NCBI RefSeq assembly: GCF_900155605.1
Contig: NZ_LT707420.1
Coordinates: 600,158-664,157 of the forward strand
Source: Actinomyces marseillensis
GTDB lineage: Bacteria; Actinomycetota; Actinomycetes; Actinomycetales; Actinomycetaceae
DNA length: 64,000 nucleotides
Direction: 5' to 3'
In this document: in pieces, positions 44,802 to 53,805 of the stretch
How positions within the stretch are numbered: position 1 is the first letter of the stretch
Layout: each line of letters starts with the position of its first letter
Notes under the pieces: model-generated
The model's input: only the letters and a program-made list of their open reading frames with translations
Told to the model about the DNA's origin: nothing
The model's database searches: none
Made by a program: the position numbers and the translations under genes

Positions 44802-46412
44802 ATGAACCTCAAGAGGTCTTGGCTGGCAGTGCCCGCCGTCCTTGGTCTGACACTGACCGCCTGCTCTTCTGGCAGCACCGGCTCCAATGGTGGGTCGCCT
44901 GGTGGGTCTTCGGACAACATTGTCACCGTTAACGGTTCTGAGCCCCAGAACCCGCTGATCCCGGCGAACACCAACGAGACCGGTGGCGGCCGCATCGTCT
45001 CCAGCATCTTCTCGTCCCCCGCATACTACGCGGCTGACGGCTCGACCCAGCTGGACGCTGCAGAGTCCATCACCCCTAACTCTGACAACACCGAGTGGAC
45101 CATTAAGCTCCGTGCCGATGGTAAGTTCTCCGACGGCACCCCCGTTCTGGCAAAGAACTTCGTCGAGGCATGGAAGATGGCCACGAAGCAGAACCTCGGT
45201 TCCGCAGGCTTCTTCGCTGACGTTATCGGCACCGACGATGACGGCTCTGGCGACATGGAAGGCGGCCTCGAGATCCTCGATGACTACACCTTCGTTGTCA
45301 AGCTGAAGGGTCCCGAGTCGGACTTCATGAAGCGCCTGGGCTACACCGCCTACTCTCCGCTTCCCGACTCGACTCTGGCAGACCCCAAGAACGGTGGCGA
45401 GCACCCCGTGGGTAACGGCCCCTACATGCCTAACGGTGAGAATGCTTGGCAGCACTCCAAGCAGATCGATCTGGCCGTGAACCCCAACTACTCCGGTCCT
45501 CGTACCGCGAAGAATGGTGGCCTGCGCATCGTCTTCTACCAGTCCCTTGATGCTGCTTACGCTGACCTGAGCTCCAACGACCTCGACGTGCTCGATGCTG
45601 TCCCGAACTCGGTCTTCTCCAGCTACCAGCAGGAACTGTCCGGACGTACCGCCAACCAGCCTGCGGCCGTCATTCAGTACGTCACCATCCCCAGTCGCCT
45701 GGAGCACTTCTCCGGTGAAGAAGGCAAGCTGCGTCGCAAGGCCATCTCGATGTCGATCGACCGTGATTCGATCATCAAGACCGTCTTCGCAGGTACCCGT
45801 ACCGCTGCTAAGGACTTCACCTCTCCCGCAATCGATGGATACAAGGAAGGCCTGAAGGGTTCCGAGGTTCTGACCTACAACCCTGAGAAGGCTAAGGAAC
45901 TGTGGGCACAGGCCAACGCCATCTCCCCGTGGAGCGGCAAGCTGCAGATCGCTTACAACTCCGATGGTGGACACCAGCAGTGGGTTGACGCAACCTGCAA
46001 CTCCATCAAGAACACCCTGGGTATTGAGGCTGAAGGCGACGCCTACGCAGACTTCAAGTCCCTCTTGGGCGACATGAAGGCCGGCACCACTAAGGGCGGC
46101 TTCCGTCAGGGCTGGCAGGGCGACTACCCCTCGCTCTACAACTTCCTGTTCCCGACCTACTCCTCGAATGCTTCCTCCAACTACGCCGGTTGGAAGAACG
46201 CTGAGTTCGATAAGTACCTGAGCGACTCTCTGTCCGCTTCGGGCACCGAGGCTCTTGAGCTCCAGTACAAGGCAGAAGAGCTGCTCTTCGAGGATATGCC
46301 GGTTATCCCGACCTGGTACTCGAACACCAACGGTGCATGGTCCACCAAGGTGAGCAACGTTCAGTTCACCTGGAACTCGACCGTGAACTACTTCGCGATT
46401 ACCAAGAACTGA
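44802..46412 (+). CDS. Peptide ABC transporter substrate-binding lipoprotein
   Basis: 536 residues, family 5 (OppA/DppA) binding protein. Lipoprotein signal MNLKRSWLAVPAVLGLTLTAC with lipobox LTAC, then a flexible S/G linker, and the family core including WTIKLRADGKFSDGTPVLAKNFVEAW and the C-terminal DMPVIPTWYSN segment. It delivers oligo- or dipeptides to the downstream permeases. A strong terminator hairpin separates it from them, allowing the binding protein to be made in excess. The leader is long and AT-rich. Confidence 0.93.
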   Translation: MNLKRSWLAVPAVLGLTLTACSSGSTGSNGGSPGGSSDNIVTVNGSEPQNPLIPANTNETGGGRIVSSIFSSPAYYAADGSTQLDAAESITPNSDNTEWTIKLRADGKFSDGTPVLAKNFVEAWKMATKQNLGSAGFFADVIGTDDDGSGDMEGGLEILDDYTFVVKLKGPESDFMKRLGYTAYSPLPDSTLADPKNGGEHPVGNGPYMPNGENAWQHSKQIDLAVNPNYSGPRTAKNGGLRIVFYQSLDAAYADLSSNDLDVLDAVPNSVFSSYQQELSGRTANQPAAVIQYVTIPSRLEHFSGEEGKLRRKAISMSIDRDSIIKTVFAGTRTAAKDFTSPAIDGYKEGLKGSEVLTYNPEKAKELWAQANAISPWSGKLQIAYNSDGGHQQWVDATCNSIKNTLGIEAEGDAYADFKSLLGDMKAGTTKGGFRQGWQGDYPSLYNFLFPTYSSNASSNYAGWKNAEFDKYLSDSLSASGTEALELQYKAEELLFEDMPVIPTWYSNTNGAWSTKVSNVQFTWNSTVNYFAITKN

Positions 46413-46445
46413 ACATAGTTCTTCCCCGCTGAACATAGGCGGAAA

Positions 46446-46485
46446 AACTGTGGGGTGGAGGTCATTAGGCTTCCACCCCACAGTT
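46446..46485 (+). terminator. Partial terminator between binding protein and permease genes
   Basis: AACTGTGGGGTGGA (46446-46459) pairs exactly with TCCACCCCACAGTT (46472-46485). Its place in the cluster suggests a read-through terminator setting subunit ratios. Confidence 0.8.
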
Positions 46486-46719
46486 GTTCATGACTAATCG
46501 CGAAACGCAACTGTGTGCGCGTAATTAAAGACACACGATTGACCATTTACCACTTCTTTGCATTACTATGATCAGTAGTGCGCATGAGTAGCGTCGTGTA
46601 CCTGCTTTCGGCCCCAGGCTTGCAGAGTGTACGACCCATGCGAAATCCCGTTCATCTTGATGAACCCCGACGAGTTTGCGAAAACCATTCGTAAACGCAT
46701 GTATTAAAAGGACCTGTCC
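46486..46719 (+). promoter_or_regulatory. Spacer before the dpp-type permease genes
   Basis: Contains TTGACC (46539-46544) and TACTAT (46564-46569) 19 bases apart, a weak candidate promoter, then about 150 bases without a recognisable gene and an AAAAGGA ribosome site before the ATG at 46720. Confidence 0.3.
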
Positions 46720-47643
46720 ATGCTGCGATACATCGGACGACGTCTCCTGCAGACCATCCCGGTCTTCTTTGGAGCAACGTTCCTGATCTTTGCGATGGTC
46801 TACCTGATGCCAGGTGATCCCGTCGCGGCCCTCGGTGGCGATAAGGGCTTGACCGAGGCTGCGGCAGCTCGAATCCGCGAAGAATACAACCTCGATAAGC
46901 CTTTCTGGCTGCAGTACCTGCTCTACCTCAAGGGCATCTTCACCCTTGACTTCGGAAAGACCTTCTCCGGTCGACCGGTGACCGAGGTACTGGCAACCGC
47001 ATTCCCGATCACCATCCGCTTGGCCATTTACGCTCTGTTGATTGAAGCTATTCTCGGCATTCTCTTCGGTGTTATTGCGGGTGTGCGTCGCGGCGGTATC
47101 TTCGACTCGACGGTCCTGGTTCTCTCGCTGGTCGTCATTTCTGTGCCGACCTTCGTCATCGGCTTCCTCATGCAGTTCTTCCTTGGTATCAAGTGGGGTA
47201 TCTTCCCGCCAACGGCAAGTACTGTTTCATTGAAGTCATTGACGATGCCTGCAATTGTGCTAGGCGCAACCTCTCTCGCATACGTCATCCGACTCACGCG
47301 CCAATCGGTGTCCGAAAACGTCTCTGCCGATTACGTGCGTACCGCTCGCGCCAAGGGCCTGAAAGAAGGCACCGTGATGACGCGCCACATTCTGCGTAAC
47401 TCGCTGATCCCCGTCGCAACCTTCCTCGGTGGCGACTTGGGTGGCCTCATGGGTGGCGCAATCATCACCGAAGGTATCTTCAACATCAACGGTGTTGGCG
47501 GTACCTTGTGGCAGTCCATCGTCCGCGGTGAGCCCGCTACCGTTGTCTCCTTTACGACAGTCCTGGTCATGGTTTACATCACCGCAAACCTCCTTGTTGA
47601 CCTGCTGTACGCCGTTCTTGATCCGAGGATTCGCTATGAGTGA
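46720..47643 (+). CDS. dppB: Peptide ABC transporter permease, DppB/OppB type
   Basis: 307 residues. N-terminal span (RRLLQTIPVFFGATFLIF), the family GDPVAALGG segment, five further spans and the ATPase-contacting EAA-type loop YVRTARAKGLKEGTVMTRHILRNSLIPV. Ends by overlapping dppC through ATGAGTGA. Forms the channel with the next gene product. The symbol reflects family; opp versus dpp cannot be separated. Confidence 0.93.
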   Translation: MLRYIGRRLLQTIPVFFGATFLIFAMVYLMPGDPVAALGGDKGLTEAAAARIREEYNLDKPFWLQYLLYLKGIFTLDFGKTFSGRPVTEVLATAFPITIRLAIYALLIEAILGILFGVIAGVRRGGIFDSTVLVLSLVVISVPTFVIGFLMQFFLGIKWGIFPPTASTVSLKSLTMPAIVLGATSLAYVIRLTRQSVSENVSADYVRTARAKGLKEGTVMTRHILRNSLIPVATFLGGDLGGLMGGAIITEGIFNINGVGGTLWQSIVRGEPATVVSFTTVLVMVYITANLLVDLLYAVLDPRIRYE

Positions 47644-48604
47644 TTTCATCCCTTCGCAAGCTATTTCGCGTACTCGCGCCGGTCAGGAGCACTACGTCTC
47701 GGATATCGATGAGACCGGTCTGGGCGCAGTTGACGCCGTCGCCGATGAGTCCGCGCCCGCCTCAATGTGGGGTGAAGCGTGGAAGAATCTGCGCAAGCGT
47801 CCCCTGTTCTGGATCGCTGCGGTCATTATCGTTATTGCCGTTTTGATCTCTGCGTTCCCACAGCTTTTCACGAGCGTTAAGCCCGACTACTGCGAACTCT
47901 CGCACTCTCTGGGCAAGCCCGAGGCCGGACACCCCTTCGGCTACACCTTCCAGGGCTGCGATATCTACGCTCGCGTCATCTACGGTGCACGCGCCTCGGT
48001 CTCCGTCGGCGTTCTGACGACGATCTGCGTTGTCTTGATTGGTGCAACTCTTGGCTCCATCGCCGGCTTCCTCGGCGGCTGGATCGACGCCGTGATCTCA
48101 CGTGTCACTGACATCTTCTTCGCAGTTCCCCTGCTGCTCGCTGCAATTGTCTTCATGCAGATGTTCAAGCAGCACCGCAACATCTGGATGGTCATCTTGG
48201 TCTTGTCGATGTTCGGCTGGACTCAGATCGCACGTATCACGCGCGGTTCGGTCATGAGCGCCAAGAACGAAGAATTCGTGACGGCCGCGAAGGCAACCGG
48301 TGCATCGCGTTGGCGGATCCTGCTCTCCCACATCATCCCGAACTCCATGGCACCGATTATCGTCTACGCGACGGTTGCTCTGGGTTCCTTCATCGTCGCC
48401 GAGGCCTCGCTGTCCTTCATGGGTATTGGTCTTCCCCCGACGGTGGTGTCTTGGGGTGCTGACATCTCGCAGGCGAAGGATAACCTGAGGCAGGCACCGA
48501 TGGTTCTCTTCTACCCCGCTATGGCACTGGCCTTGACCGTGCTCAGCTTCATCACGATGGGTGACGCCGTTCGCGAAGCCCTTGACCCGAAGGCGAAGAA
48601 GTGA
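47636..48604 (+). CDS. dppC: Peptide ABC transporter permease, DppC/OppC type
   Basis: 322 residues. A cytoplasmic head (about 50 residues), first span, an extracytoplasmic loop with HPFGYTFQGCDIYARVIYGAR (family DxxGRDxxSRxxYGAR position), and EAA loop FVTAAKATGASRWRILLSHIIPNS. The ATG at 47636 overlaps dppB; the frame is open upstream but only as overlap. Its end overlaps the ATPase GTG by GTGA. Confidence 0.93.
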   Translation: MSDFIPSQAISRTRAGQEHYVSDIDETGLGAVDAVADESAPASMWGEAWKNLRKRPLFWIAAVIIVIAVLISAFPQLFTSVKPDYCELSHSLGKPEAGHPFGYTFQGCDIYARVIYGARASVSVGVLTTICVVLIGATLGSIAGFLGGWIDAVISRVTDIFFAVPLLLAAIVFMQMFKQHRNIWMVILVLSMFGWTQIARITRGSVMSAKNEEFVTAAKATGASRWRILLSHIIPNSMAPIIVYATVALGSFIVAEASLSFMGIGLPPTVVSWGADISQAKDNLRQAPMVLFYPAMALALTVLSFITMGDAVREALDPKAKK

Positions 48605-50445
48605 ACGAAGAACAATTCGAAGAGACTGTCACCGAGGTCATCCTCGAAGGCGCTGAGAAGGTCGAAGTCCACCCGGACGACGCCAACCCCTTGCTGAAGA
48701 TCACCGACCTGGAGGTCACCTTCACGACCTCGACCGGTGTCGTTCCCGCCGTTCGCGGAGCTAACCTGACCATTTACCCCGGTCAGACCGTCGCAATCGT
48801 CGGCGAGTCCGGTTCGGGTAAATCGACCACCGCCGCTGCAGTTATCGGCCTGCTTCCGGGTACCGGTAAGGTCACCGGCGGCTCCATCGAGTTCGACGGT
48901 AAGGAGCTCACCAAGATGAGCTCCAAGGAATGGATCGAACTTCGTGGATCTGGCATTGGCTTGGTTCCCCAGGACCCGATGAGTAACCTGAACCCCGTTC
49001 TTCGCGTGGGCACGCAGGTGAAGGAAGCCCTGCTGGCGAACAATATTGTTCCCCGCTCCGAAGCAGGGGAGCGCGTCACCGAGCTGCTCGAACAGGCGGG
49101 CCTTCCCGACGGCGAGCGCCGCGCAAAGCAGTACCCGCACGAGTTCTCGGGTGGTATGCGTCAGCGCGTGCTGATCGCAATCGGTCTTGCTTCTCGTCCC
49201 AAGCTGCTCATTGCTGACGAGCCTACCTCGGCACTGGACGTGACCGTTCAGCGTCGCATTCTCGATCACCTCGAGACTCTTACCAAGGAAATGGGCACGG
49301 CAGTGCTCTTCATTACCCACGACTTGGGTCTGGCTGCTGAGCGCGCCGAACAGCTCGTCGTTATGCACCGCGGTCGCATCGTGGAATCCGGTCCTGCTCT
49401 GGAGATTCTCCAGCACCCGCAGCACCCCTACACGAAGCGCCTGGTGTCCGCGGCCCCGTCCTTGGCCTCGGCACGTATTGAGTCCGCTCACGCGCGCGGC
49501 ATCACGCACACGGAAGAAGAACTCACCGGCTCGGCGAAGAATGCCTCGAGCGAGGAAATGATTCGCGTCGAGCACCTCACCAAGGAGTTCCACATCCGCG
49601 GTGCGAAGGGTGAGGCCTCGAAGCTTCTTGCGGTCGACGATGTCTCCTTCACGCTGCGCCGTGGAAAGACTCTGGCGGTTGTGGGTGAGTCCGGTTCGGG
49701 TAAGTCAACTGCCGCGAACATGATCCTCCACCTGCTGGAGCCGACCTCGGGCAAGATCTTCTTCGACGGTGAGGACACCTCGGAGTACAGCGAGGCGCAG
49801 CTTTTCGCGTTGCGTCGTCGCCTTCAGGCAGTGTTCCAGAACCCCTACGGTTCGCTCGACCCGATGTATTCGATCTACCGAATCATCGAAGAGCCGCTGC
49901 GCATCCACAGCTACGGCACGAAGGCCTACGCTCAGCAGGAAGTTGAGCGCGCGAAGGCGACCGGTCGCGATCCTGAACCGTGGGCCGTCGCCGCTCTTGA
50001 AGGTCACGGCGAAGCCGAGAAGAAGCTGCGTGCAGAGCGCGTCGCCGAGCTGCTCGACTTGGTCGCCCTGCCGCGAAGCGCCATGCGTCGTTACCCGAAT
50101 GAGCTTTCCGGTGGTCAGCGTCAGCGCGTTGCCGTTGCGCGTGCGCTTGCACTGAACCCCGAAGTGATCGTCCTGGACGAGGCCGTGTCTGCTCTGGACG
50201 TGCTGGTTCAGAACCAGATTCTGCACCTGCTGAACGATTTGCAGGCTCAGCTGGGATTGTCCTACCTCTTCATCACTCACGACCTGGCTGTTGTTCGCCA
50301 GATCGCTGATGATGTTGTGGTCATGGAAAAGGGACGCTTGGTTGAAGCGAATACGACCGATGCTCTCTTCGACAACCCGGTTCAGGATTACACTCGCGAG
50401 CTGATCGAGGCCGTTCCTGGTCGAAAGATCCAGCTGAACCTCTGA
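48601..50445 (+). CDS. dppDF: Fused double ATPase of the peptide ABC transporter (DppD-DppF)
   Basis: 614 residues with two complete ATPase domains. Domain 1 (about 35-295): Walker A GESGSGKST, signature FSGGMRQRVLIA, Walker B LLIADEPTSALD, His-loop ITHDLG. Domain 2 (about 320-605): GESGSGKST, LSGGQRQRVAVA, VIVLDEAVSALD, ITHDLA; the glutamates are intact. Domain 2 carries an insert (KAYAQQEVERAKATGRDPEPW) before the signature. In most bacteria these are two proteins; the fusion recurs in Actinobacteria. GTG start overlaps dppC. Confidence 0.94.
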   Translation: MNEEQFEETVTEVILEGAEKVEVHPDDANPLLKITDLEVTFTTSTGVVPAVRGANLTIYPGQTVAIVGESGSGKSTTAAAVIGLLPGTGKVTGGSIEFDGKELTKMSSKEWIELRGSGIGLVPQDPMSNLNPVLRVGTQVKEALLANNIVPRSEAGERVTELLEQAGLPDGERRAKQYPHEFSGGMRQRVLIAIGLASRPKLLIADEPTSALDVTVQRRILDHLETLTKEMGTAVLFITHDLGLAAERAEQLVVMHRGRIVESGPALEILQHPQHPYTKRLVSAAPSLASARIESAHARGITHTEEELTGSAKNASSEEMIRVEHLTKEFHIRGAKGEASKLLAVDDVSFTLRRGKTLAVVGESGSGKSTAANMILHLLEPTSGKIFFDGEDTSEYSEAQLFALRRRLQAVFQNPYGSLDPMYSIYRIIEEPLRIHSYGTKAYAQQEVERAKATGRDPEPWAVAALEGHGEAEKKLRAERVAELLDLVALPRSAMRRYPNELSGGQRQRVAVARALALNPEVIVLDEAVSALDVLVQNQILHLLNDLQAQLGLSYLFITHDLAVVRQIADDVVVMEKGRLVEANTTDALFDNPVQDYTRELIEAVPGRKIQLNL

Positions 50446-50465
50446 GTGTTCTTTCGCAGTTTTCT

Positions 50466-50497
50466 CGTGTGGGCAGGCCTTCGGGTCTGCCCACACG
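50466..50497 (+). terminator. Terminator after the peptide importer operon
   Basis: CGTGTGGGCAG (50466-50476) pairs exactly with CTGCCCACACG (50487-50497), loop of 10. Confidence 0.8.
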
Positions 50498-50551
50498 TGT
50501 ATGTGTGCGTCGGCCGCCTGTCGTTCTTCCCGCCCCCTCTATTCCTGCCCA

Positions 50552-50637
50552 CATTCCTGCTTTAGCTCACTTGTTCCTGTCCTATTGCTGTTCTGAGGCC
50601 GTAGGTGTGCGAGCTAAAACAGGAATGAGGGAGCTTA
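50552..50637. repeat. Dispersed palindromic repeat, copy B
   Basis: CATTCCTGCTTTAGCTC (50552-50568) and its complement at 50611-50627 match in 16 of 17 positions. The core shares CCTATTGCTGTTCT and GTAGGTG with the copy at 26118-26193. A further GAGCT at 50631 keeps the 20-bp period and the element runs into the lacI-type stop codon. It lies between convergent 3' ends, as copy A does. Confidence 0.8.
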
Positions 50638-51735
50638 GGCACGGACGGTCGAGCGGCGGATTGTCAGTGTGTGTGAGACCGTCACATCTGCCACGCCCTG
50701 AGCTTCTTCCCCTGGCGAGGCGGCGCCTTCCTCACCGCTCAGCTTCCCATCCGCTTCGCGCGCTTGCTTTCCACCCGAACCCCCGCGCCCCTCAATAAGC
50801 GCAATTAGCCCCTGGACGGCCTCGCGAGCAATTGCATGAGTATCGGGCGTGATCGTGGTCAACGTTGGCGTTGAGAAGCGTGAAAGAACCGTATCGTCCC
50901 ACGTGGAGACCAGCACGTCCTCGGGTACGCGCACATTCGCCTCGGCAAGCGCGCGCAGTGCACCAATCCCAAGGAGGTCGTTCATCGTGAAGATCGCATC
51001 GGGGAGGTTGTTGGACTCCAGCCACTGCGAGAGTGCTTCCTGCGCTCCACCTGCGGTCCACGGGGAAACTTCGACGCTGCGCCATGCCCACGAGTCCAAG
51101 CCGAGCTCGGCCAGCGCCTTCTCGATCCCGCGTTGGCGAAGTGCGCCCGCACTGGAGGTAGCCTGCGTGTGCGTCGATCCCAGAACCAGGAAACTGCGCG
51201 CTCCCTGATCGTAGAGATGATGGACCATTTCCGAGGCCGCGGAGACGTTATCCATTGAAAAGTGGGGGATACCCGCGTCTTGGATCCTTTCACCGAGCAG
51301 CACCAGCGGTGCGTCCAACTCGAGCTGGTTGAGGCCGTCAAGGTCGAGCTCGATGGGGGAGAGGATCAGTCCATCGATGAGATTGGTTCGGAAATCACGC
51401 AGGACCGAGACTTCATGTTCGCGCGAACCAGCAGTCTCGACAACCATGATCGAATATCCACTGCGCCGCGCCTCTTCTTGGATGAGGTGCGCGAGTTCCC
51501 CGAAGTAGGGCCATGCGAGGTTGGGAATTGCCAGTGCCAAGGTGTGGGTCTGTCCCTGTCGAAGGCGCTGCGCAGCAATGTTTGGCCGGTAACCCAGTTG
51601 ACGGATTGCGTCCTCAACTGCCTTCCGAGTAGCGGGGGAAATATGGGGGAAATTATTTACTACGTTTGAAACGGTGCGCTGTGAGACGCCGGCGAGTTGC
51701 GCAACATCGCGCATATTAGGCCGTGAAGCTTTCAT
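50635..51735 (-). CDS. LacI-family transcriptional regulator
   Basis: 366 residues. N-terminal HTH MRDVAQLAGVSQRTVSNVVNN (about 8-28) and hinge GYRPNIAAQRLRQG, then a periplasmic-binding-like sensor domain (LALAIPNLAWPYFGELAH onward, ending in VSTWDDTVLSRFSTPTLTTI). The C-terminus has a disordered G/E/A-rich insert (GGSGGKQAREADGKLSGEEG) before VSHTLTIRRST, atypical for the family. Divergent from the glycosidase/sugar-importer operon, it is probably its repressor; see the candidate operator. Confidence 0.92.
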   Translation of the reverse strand: MKASRPNMRDVAQLAGVSQRTVSNVVNNFPHISPATRKAVEDAIRQLGYRPNIAAQRLRQGQTHTLALAIPNLAWPYFGELAHLIQEEARRSGYSIMVVETAGSREHEVSVLRDFRTNLIDGLILSPIELDLDGLNQLELDAPLVLLGERIQDAGIPHFSMDNVSAASEMVHHLYDQGARSFLVLGSTHTQATSSAGALRQRGIEKALAELGLDSWAWRSVEVSPWTAGGAQEALSQWLESNNLPDAIFTMNDLLGIGALRALAEANVRVPEDVLVSTWDDTVLSRFSTPTLTTITPDTHAIAREAVQGLIALIEGRGGSGGKQAREADGKLSGEEGAASPGEEAQGVADVTVSHTLTIRRSTVRA

Positions 51736-51836
51736 GTCCGTCTCCGATAAAATCGCGGCGAGATGTGGAATTATCAGGGGCTATGGGCTCTAGTCTACTG
51801 AAAAATCAGGGAATCCGCTGAAGAGATTGCGATAAT

Positions 51837-51850
51837 TTGCTACGTTGCAA
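51837..51850. promoter_or_regulatory. Candidate LacI-type operator
   Basis: TTGCTACGTTGCAA is symmetrical at 12 of 14 positions around a central CG, the LacI-operator style, 29 bases before the glycosidase ATG. In the same spacer GGAATTATCA (51767-51776) and TGATAATTCC (51870-51879) are perfect inverted copies 93 bases apart. Confidence 0.5.
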
Positions 51851-51879
51851 TTTTTTGGAAAATCCTGCATGATAATTCC

Positions 51880-53805
51880 ATGAAGGTCAACGTAGACACT
51901 TTTGAAGCATGGAGCGACGCGCACTATCCTCGCCCCGATCTTTGCCGTGAATCATGGTTGAACCTAGGCGGCCAATGGGAATTCGCAACGGATCCTACCG
52001 ATGAAGGCCTCACCTTGGGATGGCACCTCCCCGGTGCTCACTTCTCGCACACAATCTGTGTTCCTTTCCCTCCCGGAAGCCCCAGCAGTCAGTGGAGTGG
52101 AGAGCACTCCGATGTTGTCTGGTATCGCAGACGCGTCACGCCTGAAGAAATCAAAGACGCCGGCCTAGCAGACGCCGGCCACCGCCCCCACCTCCTCATT
52201 CACTTCGAGGCCGTCGATTTCGCAAGCGACGTGTGGGTCAACGGACTTCACCTCGTCCATCATGAAGGTGGCTACACCCCCTTCAGCGTTGAGATTGATC
52301 CCAGTGACTACCTCGACGCAGGCTTCGAAATCGTTGTGAGAGCGCACGATCGCCTTGACGCGGTCGATCAGCCTCGCGGCAAGCAAGACTGGCAAGAACA
52401 TCCCCACGGTATCTGGTACCACTCCGTCGTCGGAATTTGGCGCGATGTGTGGATGGAAGTAGTGCCCGCAAACTACGTTCGCTCGCTGACCTGGTCATGG
52501 GACATCGAAGAAGCCCAAGTGACCTGCGATGTGGATTGCGCTGGCCTCCCCCTCAGCACGGGCACTCACGAGGCCGTCGAGGCAAGCCTCACCCTTGACC
52601 TCGCGGGCGCCACCTTGGCGGCAACAATGGTCCGTGCGCACTCAGGCCAGCTCCGCCTCGTCGCACAAATCCCCGCATTGGCAAACCGTCAGGAATGGGG
52701 CCGGCTGCTGTGGTCGCCCGCCCACCCCAACCTCATCAACGCGCGCATCTGCGTGGGTGAAGACGAGGTCGTCTCCTACGTGGGAATCCGCGACGTACAC
52801 CTCTCACACCGCTACCTCGAGATCAACCACCAGCCCACCTACTTGCGCGGCATCCTCGACCAGGGCTACTGGCCGAACTCATACTTCACCGCGCCCAGCG
52901 CCGAGGCGCTGAAAGCAGACCTGGAACTTGCCCGAGATATGGGCTTCAACTTCGTGCGAATCCACGAACGCAGTGCCGATCGGCGAACCCTGACATGGGC
53001 CGACCGCATGGGAATGATGGTGTGGGGAGAATCCGCCTCGGCCTACGCTTTCAGCGACCGAGCTGTCAGCGTCACCACGCAGGAATGGCACGACCTCGTT
53101 CTGCGCGACCGTAACCACCCCAGCGTCATCGTGTGGGTGCCCTTCAACGAAAGTTGGGGAGTAGACCTCATCGTCACCTCGCCGCGCCAGCAAGCGTTCG
53201 TTCGCTCGGTCGTCGCGCTCACCGAGGCACTCGACGGAACTCGCCCAGTCATCGCCAACGATGGCTGGGAACAGCTGGAAACCCCGATCGTCACAACTCA
53301 CGACTACGGGGTCTACGGCGAGCAGCTCCGCGTCAACTACGCCGACCGTGAATCGGTTGCAGAGCTGGTCAACGGAGTCGGCCCACAGGGACGCAAGATC
53401 CTTCTGGGCCAGCCATGGAGTGATGACCGCCCCGTCATGGTCACGGAGTTCGGCGGAATCTCATTGCCGCTAGACGCGGAAGACGCATGGGGCTACGCGG
53501 TTGTCCCCAACGCTCAGGCCTACGAAGAACGCGTGAGTGGTCTTTTCGAGGCCCTTGAAGCCTCCCCGATCCTCGCGGGCTTCTGCTACACGCAACTAAC
53601 CGACACTCGCCAAGAAACAAACGGCCTCGCTGACGAAAACCGCACTCCGAAGCTCCCGCTGGATGTGATTCGTGGTTTCGTCACCAGCTCCGCTCAGCAG
53701 AGCGGACAGATTCGGCCTCGCACGATTGTCGAGGCCAGCGCGGTGGTAGGCACCGACGAGCGCAGTGTCGTGTCAACGGCTTTCGAAGGTGATCACAATG
53801 CCTAA
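51880..53805 (+). CDS. Glycoside hydrolase family 2 protein
   Basis: 641 residues: N-terminal jelly-roll sugar-binding domain (WLNLGGQWEFATD, VVWYRRRV, WVNGLHLVHHEGGYTPF), an immunoglobulin-like domain and a TIM barrel. The acid/base is Glu424 (PFNESWG) and the nucleophile Glu523 (VTEFGG). No signal peptide, so it acts on imported sugars. Family members are beta-galactosidases, beta-mannosidases or beta-glucuronidases; the sequence alone does not choose. Last codons overlap the permease gene (ATGCCTAA). With the ABC importer it forms a scavenging unit. Confidence 0.9.
   Translation: MKVNVDTFEAWSDAHYPRPDLCRESWLNLGGQWEFATDPTDEGLTLGWHLPGAHFSHTICVPFPPGSPSSQWSGEHSDVVWYRRRVTPEEIKDAGLADAGHRPHLLIHFEAVDFASDVWVNGLHLVHHEGGYTPFSVEIDPSDYLDAGFEIVVRAHDRLDAVDQPRGKQDWQEHPHGIWYHSVVGIWRDVWMEVVPANYVRSLTWSWDIEEAQVTCDVDCAGLPLSTGTHEAVEASLTLDLAGATLAATMVRAHSGQLRLVAQIPALANRQEWGRLLWSPAHPNLINARICVGEDEVVSYVGIRDVHLSHRYLEINHQPTYLRGILDQGYWPNSYFTAPSAEALKADLELARDMGFNFVRIHERSADRRTLTWADRMGMMVWGESASAYAFSDRAVSVTTQEWHDLVLRDRNHPSVIVWVPFNESWGVDLIVTSPRQQAFVRSVVALTEALDGTRPVIANDGWEQLETPIVTTHDYGVYGEQLRVNYADRESVAELVNGVGPQGRKILLGQPWSDDRPVMVTEFGGISLPLDAEDAWGYAVVPNAQAYEERVSGLFEALEASPILAGFCYTQLTDTRQETNGLADENRTPKLPLDVIRGFVTSSAQQSGQIRPRTIVEASAVVGTDERSVVSTAFEGDHNA

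Noticed and set aside
44784-46481. 565-codon antisense frame over the peptide-binding protein
   Set aside because: Shadow of a highly biased gene; no homology or translation signals.
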